From: DASUUI01 sp964577965
GTDB lineage: Bacteria > Gemmatimonadota > Gemmatimonadetes > Gemmatimonadales > Gemmatimonadaceae
DNA length: 18,996 bases
Assembly: GCA_964577965.1 (NCBI GenBank)
Contig: CAZOAT010000045.1
Span: forward strand, 1-18,996
Direction: 5' to 3'
Part shown: positions 7,561 to 13,485 of the stretch, in pieces
Layout: each line of letters opens with the position of its first letter
Numbering within the stretch: the stretch's first letter is position 1
The notes under the pieces: generated by a model
Told to the model about the DNA's origin: nothing
The model's input: only the letters and a program-made list of their open reading frames with translations
The model's database searches: none
Made by a program: the position numbers and the translations under genes

Positions 7561-10260
7561 ATGAGCCACGTTCGCATTGCCGCCACTGTGGTGGCCGGGA
7601 TGATCTTCTCCGCGACGGCTGGAGCGCAGCCGACCAACGGAAACGTTCATCCCACTCCGGCTCCGAGTGTTCAGGCCGTTCGCCTGACGCAGCCGGTAAC
7701 TGTCGACGGACGGCTCGACGAGGACGTGTGGCGGACGGCTCCCGCTGCGACCGAGTTCCGCCAGTCGCAACCCGACGAAGGTGAGCCAGCGACACAGCGC
7801 ACTGAGGTGCGCTTCGCCTATGACGACGGCGCGCTGTACGTGGGTGCCCGGATGTTCGATTCGCTGGGCGCCCGCGGCGTGCGGACACGCGTGCTGCGCC
7901 GGGACGCGCTTACAGAGAGTGACAGCGACTTTCTTCAGATCATCTTCGATTCCTACCACGATCACGTGAGCAGGAGTTTCTTCTACGTAAATCCGTCGGG
8001 CGCGAAGCGGGATGGAACCGGCGATAACACCTGGGATCCCGTCTGGGAAACCGCCGCCCGCGTGGACTCGCTCGGCTGGACCGCCGAGATGCGGATTCCC
8101 TTCAACCAGCTGAACTTCTCGCGCGAGGTGGAGCAGACCTGGGGGGTTCAGATTATCCGGTTCGTGCACCGGCTGAACGAGTGGCAGCACTTCGCCTGGT
8201 GGCCGAACAATGAGGTGGGCGGTCCATCGCGATACGGGCACCTCGAGGGGATCAGGATCACGGAGCGGCCGCGCGGAATGGAAGTCGTGCCGTACGTCGT
8301 GACCCAGGGAAACTTCGTCCGGCCCCCTGACCCGCTCAATCCGTTCACGGACTCGCGTGAGTACAAGTATCGCGTGGGTGGCGACGTCAAGTACCGGCTG
8401 ACTTCCAACCTCACGCTGAACGCGGCCATCAACCCGGACTTCGGTCAGGTGGAGGTGGACCCCGCGGTGGTCAACCTGTCTGCTTTCGAGACGTTCTTCC
8501 AGGAGCGGCGGCCGTTCTTCATTGAAGGCTCCAACATGTTCGGCTTCGGCAGCTTCAGCTGCTACTTCTGCAGTAACGTCTCGAACCTGCAGATGTTCTA
8601 TTCGCGCAGGATAGGCCGGAATCCGCAGCTGTTCCCGGGCGGGAACTATGTGGACATGCCGGACAACACGACGATACTGGGCGCGGGCAAGATCACCGGC
8701 CGGGTGGGCAGCAACACGATCGGCGTTCTCAGCGCCTTGACGCGGCGTGAGCAGGCGGACGTTCTGCTCATCGACCCGGAGACCGGTGAGCGCACACAGC
8801 TCCAGCGCGAGGTCGAGCCGGCGACGAACTACTTCGTTGGCCGCGTGCGGCGGGAGCTTCGCGGCGGGGCATCCTCGATCGGTGCCATCCTCACGTCGGT
8901 GGATCGGTTTACGAGCGATTCACTTGCAGACGCCAGGCTTCCGGGAACGGCACGCGGACTCGGCTTCGACTGGTCCCATTCCTGGAATAACCGCGCGTAC
9001 TCGTTCATGGGGCAGTACGCGCTCTCCGACGTTCACGGTTCGGTGTCGGCGATCGACAGACTGCAGCGGTCGCCTGCCCGTTATTTCCAGCGGCCGGATT
9101 TCGAGGGCGGGTCCAACGGGCTGTTCTCGAACGAGCTCGACCCGATCGCGCAGAGGCTCCGGGGCTACGCAGGATACGCCAGGCTCGCCAAGGATGGCGG
9201 CACCTGGAACTGGGAGTCGATGGTGAACTACAGGAGTCCCGGGTTCGAGGTCAACGACATTTCGTTCATTACGCGGTCCGATTACCTCTGGATGAACGCG
9301 AACATCGCGCGCTCCATCACGAAGCCGGGTCCGGTCTATCGCAACTACTTCCTCGTCACTGGCGCTCAGCAGCAGTTCAACTATGATGGCGACCTCATCG
9401 ACCGGCAGCTGCACGCCGGTATCTTCGGGCAGCTCAGGAACTACTGGCGGCTGAACGCGTTCGTGATCAGGCGCGCTGAGGTGTTCGATGACCGCCTGAC
9501 CCGCGGTGGACCGGTCGTGAAACGTGCCGGGAACAGCGCTTATTTCATGTTCGTAGGCACAGACGAGCGGAAGCAGGTCTCTTTCTGGATAGAGCCGAAC
9601 TATCAGGTCCATGACCTGGGCACGAATCAGCTCAACCTCAGCACCAACGTGACATACCGGCCGTCGGCCCGCGTCAGGATTTCCCTTGGACCGTACTACG
9701 GGAGAAACGAGAGTCCATATCAGTTCGTGACGGCGGGAGTGGACAGCTCGGCGACCGATTTTTTTGGCCGGCGCTACATCTTCGCGCATCTGCAGCGGCG
9801 TGAGTTCTCCATGAACACGCGACTCAACGTGGCGTTCACTCCCGACCTGACGCTGGAAGCGTTCGCCCAGCCGCTGATATCCGCCGGCGAGTACGTGACC
9901 TTCCGCCAGTTCGCCTCACCGCGCGACGCCCAGCTGTACGACTTCACGGCCGACCAGATCTCCTCGACCGACGAGGGCGGCAGCCGGGTTTACACGGTGG
10001 ACGCTGACGGCGCATCGGGGTTGGCGGCGCAGCCGATCCAGTTCAACGCTCCGGATTTCAACTTCCGGTCGCTGCGCGGCAATGCGGTGCTGCGGTGGGA
10101 GTACCGGCCTGGCTCGACGCTCTTCTTCGTCTGGCAGCAGAACAGGGCCAACCAGGCTCCGGTGGGGGATTTCGACTTCAGCCGTGACCGGCGAGCGCTG
10201 TTCTCGGCACATCCGGACAACATCTTCCTGGTGAAGGCGACCTACTGGTTCGCGATGTAG
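7561..10260 (+). CDS. DUF5916 / CBM9-like domain outer-membrane protein
   Basis: 899 aa. Signal peptide at 1-23 (ending SATAGAQ). Residues ~38-230 form a carbohydrate-binding family 9-like domain (VDGRLDEDVWRTAPAATEF, DDGALYVGARMFD). The DUF5916 hallmark follows at ~270-325 (LTSNLTLNAAINPDFGQVEVDPA, FETFFQERRPFFIEG). The remainder consists of alternating strands with aromatic girdles typical of an outer-membrane barrel, ending HPDNIFLVKATYWFAM. C334 and C337 (SCYFCSN) lie in a loop just after the signature. The function of this family is unknown; the CBM9-like head suggests glycan or surface-ligand binding, and the barrel suggests uptake or surface display. There is no strong Shine-Dalgarno before the ATG. 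The stop is only 4 bp from that of the convergent LysM gene. Confidence 0.87.
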   Translation: MSHVRIAATVVAGMIFSATAGAQPTNGNVHPTPAPSVQAVRLTQPVTVDGRLDEDVWRTAPAATEFRQSQPDEGEPATQRTEVRFAYDDGALYVGARMFDSLGARGVRTRVLRRDALTESDSDFLQIIFDSYHDHVSRSFFYVNPSGAKRDGTGDNTWDPVWETAARVDSLGWTAEMRIPFNQLNFSREVEQTWGVQIIRFVHRLNEWQHFAWWPNNEVGGPSRYGHLEGIRITERPRGMEVVPYVVTQGNFVRPPDPLNPFTDSREYKYRVGGDVKYRLTSNLTLNAAINPDFGQVEVDPAVVNLSAFETFFQERRPFFIEGSNMFGFGSFSCYFCSNVSNLQMFYSRRIGRNPQLFPGGNYVDMPDNTTILGAGKITGRVGSNTIGVLSALTRREQADVLLIDPETGERTQLQREVEPATNYFVGRVRRELRGGASSIGAILTSVDRFTSDSLADARLPGTARGLGFDWSHSWNNRAYSFMGQYALSDVHGSVSAIDRLQRSPARYFQRPDFEGGSNGLFSNELDPIAQRLRGYAGYARLAKDGGTWNWESMVNYRSPGFEVNDISFITRSDYLWMNANIARSITKPGPVYRNYFLVTGAQQQFNYDGDLIDRQLHAGIFGQLRNYWRLNAFVIRRAEVFDDRLTRGGPVVKRAGNSAYFMFVGTDERKQVSFWIEPNYQVHDLGTNQLNLSTNVTYRPSARVRISLGPYYGRNESPYQFVTAGVDSSATDFFGRRYIFAHLQRREFSMNTRLNVAFTPDLTLEAFAQPLISAGEYVTFRQFASPRDAQLYDFTADQISSTDEGGSRVYTVDADGASGLAAQPIQFNAPDFNFRSLRGNAVLRWEYRPGSTLFFVWQQNRANQAPVGDFDFSRDRRALFSAHPDNIFLVKATYWFAM

Positions 10261-10264
10261 AGCT

Positions 10265-11041
10265 TCACCCCTCGTGTGTCACGGAGTCGGCCGGAGCGGC
10301 AGTCGCTGCCGGGGGGCTGGGCTTCACCAGCAGCTGCTCTCCTATCCTGATCCGGGTCCCCTCGAGGTCGTTCCACCGCTGAAGGTCCTCGATCGTCGTC
10401 CCGAACCAGTCTGCGATCGTTGAGATAGCGTCTCCACGCTTGACAGTGTAGTGGAGCGGCTCAGCCACGATCCTCGCGACCGCCTCGCGCAGGCGACGCT
10501 CCCGCGCCGCGGCCGCGCGTTGCTCCTGGTGCAGACCGTTGACGTACATCGTCAGCTCTTCCAGCTCGTGCCAGTGGCGGCTGGTGGCTCCATACCGCCC
10601 CTCCTCTCCTTCGCGTTCTGCGATCACCCCGCGGGTGGTTCCGAAGTAGATGCGCGTGGGGTGGAGCCGCAGGACCGTGTCGTTGGTGAACTCCTGCTGC
10701 AGGATGACCGGCGGGGCGTCCGCGCTCTCGAGATTGCCGCGCGGTGCGACGCCAATGAAGATCAGCCGCTCGTTGGTGGCGGCGAGCACACCATTCGCTC
10801 CGCGGAAATAGTCCGATGGCCGGCGGATGTAAACGTGGGCGGCACGTTCCACCTGCTCTCCGAAACGAAGCGTTCCCGATCTCAGCTCACGCTCGGCGAT
10901 CGCCTGAGCCTCCGGCAGGTCCACCGTGCGCATGAAGAACAGATAGCCGACGATTCCCAGGGCCACGACCAGGGTTACCGTCCCACCCACCAGGAGCACC
11001 ACCAGGCGGGAGAATCGATAGAGGCCTTCAGTCTGTCTCAT
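10265..11041 (-). CDS. Single-pass membrane protein with C-terminal LysM domain
   Basis: 258 aa. One transmembrane helix at ~13-36 (VVLLVGGTVTLVVALGIVGYLFF) after a short basic cytoplasmic start, so the bulk should be periplasmic. The middle (~45-150) has GVLAATNERLIFIG and a strand-rich pattern that recalls bacterial PH/GRAM-like domains, a weak resemblance. A charged helical stretch (~165-195, HQEQRAAAARERRLREAV) leads to a LysM domain at ~197-239 (HYTVKRGDAISTIADWFGTTIEDLQRWNDL), which binds GlcNAc-containing glycans such as peptidoglycan. The overall role is unknown; tethering of the inner membrane to the wall is an inference. The ATG at 11041 shares ATGA with the end of a doubtful upstream reading frame. 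No catalytic domain is seen. Confidence 0.82.
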   Translation of the reverse strand: MRQTEGLYRFSRLVVLLVGGTVTLVVALGIVGYLFFMRTVDLPEAQAIAERELRSGTLRFGEQVERAAHVYIRRPSDYFRGANGVLAATNERLIFIGVAPRGNLESADAPPVILQQEFTNDTVLRLHPTRIYFGTTRGVIAEREGEEGRYGATSRHWHELEELTMYVNGLHQEQRAAAARERRLREAVARIVAEPLHYTVKRGDAISTIADWFGTTIEDLQRWNDLEGTRIRIGEQLLVKPSPPAATAAPADSVTHEG

Positions 11042-11318
11042 GAGTGGGAAACAGACCGGCGGCGGGCGGGTAGGGCATCATAGTACGCGGACACGGTGAT
11101 GGTGGAGTTGCAGGTCGCACGCCGCGACCTCGACGACCGGTTTCCGAGCGCCCCAGCGCGAAGACCGTCGCATTGGTCCGCCTCCGGAGTGTCGACGCTG
11201 AAATAGTCACTCGCCGGCTGTGTTATCACAAACGTGGTGTCTGTGCGTTTACCGCTAATGGGTGACACTGCAACTGCAAGTTATTGAGTCAGAACGAGTT
11301 AATGCGTCCTACTGGGAC

Positions 11319-11334
11319 CTGACCGTTCGGTCAG
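11319..11334. promoter_or_regulatory. 16-bp palindrome, candidate TetR-type operator
   Basis: Sequence ctgaccgttcggtcag: perfect 7-bp arms (ctgaccg/cggtcag) around TT. Operators of this form (TGACCG-NN-CGGTCA) are common for TetR-family dimers. It sits about 200 bp upstream of the transglycosylase start and about 280 bp upstream of the LysM start in the only long intergenic gap. No TetR gene is in the window, so the binder would be encoded elsewhere. As RNA it could also form a small tetraloop hairpin. Confidence 0.4.
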
Positions 11335-11520
11335 CGGGCTGAAAATCGTCGATCATTCAGGTTGAGCAGGGGGACCAGGACAGTTACTGTTCGAGTGCTA
11401 CTAGAAAGTTGTTCAGCCGCCCTTCTGGCGCCGGCCGGGCAACGACTCCGTTCGCACGAACCCACAGACTGAGTGGCCGGTCCGTCCAGCGCTCAGCCTT
11501 TCTTCTTTGTTCTCGAACTC

Positions 11521-11524
11521 AGGG
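11521..11524 (+). promoter_or_regulatory. Ribosome-binding site of the transglycosylase gene
   Basis: aggg at 11521-11524, 8 nt before the ATG at 11533. It supports that start over the in-frame GTG at 11473, whose extra 20 residues are not signal-peptide-like. Confidence 0.55.
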
Positions 11525-11532
11525 AATACCCG

Positions 11533-12363
11533 ATGGATCAGAACCCGGAACGGCGCGGTGCGCCCTGGCGCTCGCGACGTGGACAGAATCTCGTGCGCAC
11601 TGCTGCACAGGCTGTAGCCGCGACGGCTCTTATGGTCGCCGGCTTCGTCTGGGCAGCACAGCAGCCCGCGGCCTTTGGCAGGCCCGGGGCGCTGCTGCAG
11701 GTACCCGGCGCCCTCATCTCGACCCCGGCTCCTCCGGCGCATTTCACTTACCTGGCGCAGGCCCTTGGTGAGGACGAGGCGCGCCGGCTCGAGCCGCTCA
11801 CCTTTCGTGTCGCCGAGGTCCTCAAGCGGTACGCCAGGGATGACGCGGTCGCTGACCGGGCGGCCGCCGCAGTCGTTCTGGAAGGTGAAAAGCACAAGCT
11901 GGACGCATCGCTGCTCGTTGGTCTCATGATCATCGAGAACGCGAAAATTGATCCCGTGGCCCGAAGCAACGTCGGAGCTACCGGGTTGATGCAGGTGATG
12001 CCGTTCCACAGCGGCAAGTGGGGATGTGAGTCCTCCAATCTTGACGATATCGAGGCGAACATCTGCCACGGGGTGAACATCCTCGCCGACCTTGTGAAGA
12101 GGTCACCCAACCTTGACCGGGCGCTGCTGCGCTACAACGGCTGCGTCAGGGGAACGAATACTCCGAACTGCCACACGTATCCGAAGAAGGTCCGCGGGTA
12201 TGCCAGTCATGCGGCGTCAATGATGACCGCAATGGAGCAGGGTCGGGATATTCGCAGCATTGCGCTGATTCCGAAGCTCAACCTCGGAACGGCCAGAGCC
12301 GCGCCGAAGAAGGCTCCCGCGAAGAAGGCGCCGGCGAGGAAGCGAGTGGCATCACGAGGGTAA
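11533..12363 (+). CDS. Lytic transglycosylase (SLT domain), membrane-anchored or secreted
   Basis: 276 aa. A basic N-terminus and hydrophobic segment (23-42, TAAQAVAATALMVAGFVWAA) form an uncleaved anchor or a signal peptide. The SLT domain at ~120-235 has the catalytic Glu in MIIENAKIDP (E135), then SNVGATGLMQVMP (145-157) and ALLRYNGC (197-204), the normal order for family 1 lytic transglycosylases, which cleave the MurNAc-GlcNAc bond to give 1,6-anhydro-MurNAc. Four cysteines (C165, C178, C204, C213) within the domain could form two disulfides after export. The tail (~255-276) is Lys/Ala/Pro-rich (APKKAPAKKAPARKR) and may bind anionic wall polymers (inference). It is a single-gene unit with its own terminator at 12403. 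The convergence of topic with the neighbouring LysM gene suggests a cell-wall locus. Confidence 0.9.
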   Translation: MDQNPERRGAPWRSRRGQNLVRTAAQAVAATALMVAGFVWAAQQPAAFGRPGALLQVPGALISTPAPPAHFTYLAQALGEDEARRLEPLTFRVAEVLKRYARDDAVADRAAAAVVLEGEKHKLDASLLVGLMIIENAKIDPVARSNVGATGLMQVMPFHSGKWGCESSNLDDIEANICHGVNILADLVKRSPNLDRALLRYNGCVRGTNTPNCHTYPKKVRGYASHAASMMTAMEQGRDIRSIALIPKLNLGTARAAPKKAPAKKAPARKRVASRG

Positions 12364-12402
12364 CTGCGACGCGCGTCTGAACCGCTGCGGCGGTTAGTTT
12401 CG

Positions 12403-12438
12403 AACGCGGCGGGTCATTTGTTGACCCGCCGCGTTTTT
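12403..12438 (+). terminator. Strong intrinsic terminator after the transglycosylase gene
   Basis: Perfect 14-bp stem, aacgcggcgggtca (12403-12416) with tgacccgccgcgtt (12422-12435), loop tttgt, and a run of five T at 12434-12438. It starts 40 bp past the TAA. It makes a TTG start at 12418 for the next gene impossible to favour and implies that the EamA gene has its own promoter or relies on read-through. A smaller hairpin (aaccgc/gcggtt) precedes it near 12380-12394. Confidence 0.9.
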
Positions 12439-12495
12439 CATGGCCTGCAGGGCCATTTAGACGCGCGGCGTTTTCACTCCGGCCTGACCAAAGCG

Positions 12496-13425
12496 ATGAG
12501 CCACGAGCGCACCGACCGGGGTGCGGCGTCACAGTCGCCACCTGTCCATCCGGGTTTCGTACTCGCCCTGGCGGTGGTGGGCATCTCCGTCGCCGCGCCC
12601 CTCGTGCGGATATCGCAGGCTCCCGCGGTCGTGGTCGCGCTCTGGCGTCTCGCCTTCTCTCTGGTGCTCGTCGGGGGAGGGCTGGCGGTCTCCGGCCAGT
12701 GGCGGGAATGGCGCACTTTGCGACCCGTCGAACTGGTCCTCGCGACGGTCGCCGGCGTGGCGCTGGCCGGCCACTTCTGGAGCTGGAACGCCTCGGTGCA
12801 CCTCACGACGATTGCGGCGTCGGTGACACTGGTGTGTCTCCAGCCCGCGATCATCGTCGTGATTTCGGCCGTCTATCTGCATGAGCGTCCCACGCTGAGG
12901 CAGCTCGCGGGGATAGCGATCGCGCTCGTCGGGGCACTGCTCATCACACTTCCCGATCTGCTCAGCGGTCCGTCCGAGGGAACAGGGCCGCCGAACCCTC
13001 TGCTTGGCAATCTGCTCGCGCTGCTCGGTGCATTTCTGGCTTCGATCTATTACGTGATCGGGAGGCGCGTTCGCGCGCACCTCGGTATCTGGAGCTACGT
13101 CGGGATCGCGTACACGGCATGCTTCGCGGCGCTGTTGGTGGCGGCTCTGCTCACCGGTGCTGCGATTGTGCCGCAGCCTCCCAACGAGCTGCTCATATTC
13201 GCCGGTCTGGCGATTGGCCCGATGCTGCTGGGGCACACCGGGATGAACTGGGCGCTGCGCTACCGTCCTGCGTACGTGGTTAATCTTACGGTACTGGCCG
13301 AGCCGCTCGGTGCGAGCCTGATCGCGGCCGTACTGCCGCTGATAATGGAGACGCCGCCGGGGACGACCATTGCCGGCGGCGCGATCGTGCTGGCCGGGCT
13401 CGCGCTCGCTGTGGCTCGCCGGTAA
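12496..13425 (+). CDS. EamA-family (DMT superfamily) permease
   Basis: 309 aa with ten predicted transmembrane helices in two EamA halves (~20-146 and ~165-308). Typical features: VALWRLAFSLVLVGGG in helix 2, FWSWNASVHLTTIAASVTLVCLQPAIIVVISAVYLHERPT split over helices 3-5, and the second-half equivalent GHTGMNWALRYRPAYVVNL. Members export amino acids, metabolites or nucleosides; the substrate cannot be read from sequence. The ATG at 12496 is chosen because longer in-frame starts fall inside the terminator hairpin; there is no clear Shine-Dalgarno. The N-terminal ~20 residues are polar and cytoplasmic. The gene is 60 bp upstream of the M14 peptidase on the same strand without an obvious terminator between them. 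Confidence 0.9.
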   Translation: MSHERTDRGAASQSPPVHPGFVLALAVVGISVAAPLVRISQAPAVVVALWRLAFSLVLVGGGLAVSGQWREWRTLRPVELVLATVAGVALAGHFWSWNASVHLTTIAASVTLVCLQPAIIVVISAVYLHERPTLRQLAGIAIALVGALLITLPDLLSGPSEGTGPPNPLLGNLLALLGAFLASIYYVIGRRVRAHLGIWSYVGIAYTACFAALLVAALLTGAAIVPQPPNELLIFAGLAIGPMLLGHTGMNWALRYRPAYVVNLTVLAEPLGASLIAAVLPLIMETPPGTTIAGGAIVLAGLALAVARR

Positions 13426-13485
13426 CACGGCCAGCAGCGGCGTCGTCCTCGGCGGCGCCAGCGTCCACCTGACAACCGACAAGTG

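Larger units (their letters stand above)
11042..11532. other. Intergenic region, 491 bp, between divergent LysM and transglycosylase genes
   Basis: The longest stretch without a confident gene. It must hold promoters for both neighbours, but I cannot defend a specific -35/-10 pair. It contains a 16-bp palindrome (11319-11334), a ctgcaa tandem pair near 11268-11279, and a minus-strand frame of 76 codons (11038-11268, GTG start) that ends in ATGA overlap with the LysM gene but has weak coding character. Downstream of 11400 the sequence is GC-rich without a clear structure until the ribosome-binding site at 11521. I see no tRNA or known riboswitch. Confidence 0.5.

Noticed and set aside
8920..9789. 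Minus-strand frame of 289 codons inside the DUF5916 gene
   Set aside because: It is the antisense shadow of a barrel-coding region and lacks signal peptide, domain or ribosome-binding site.
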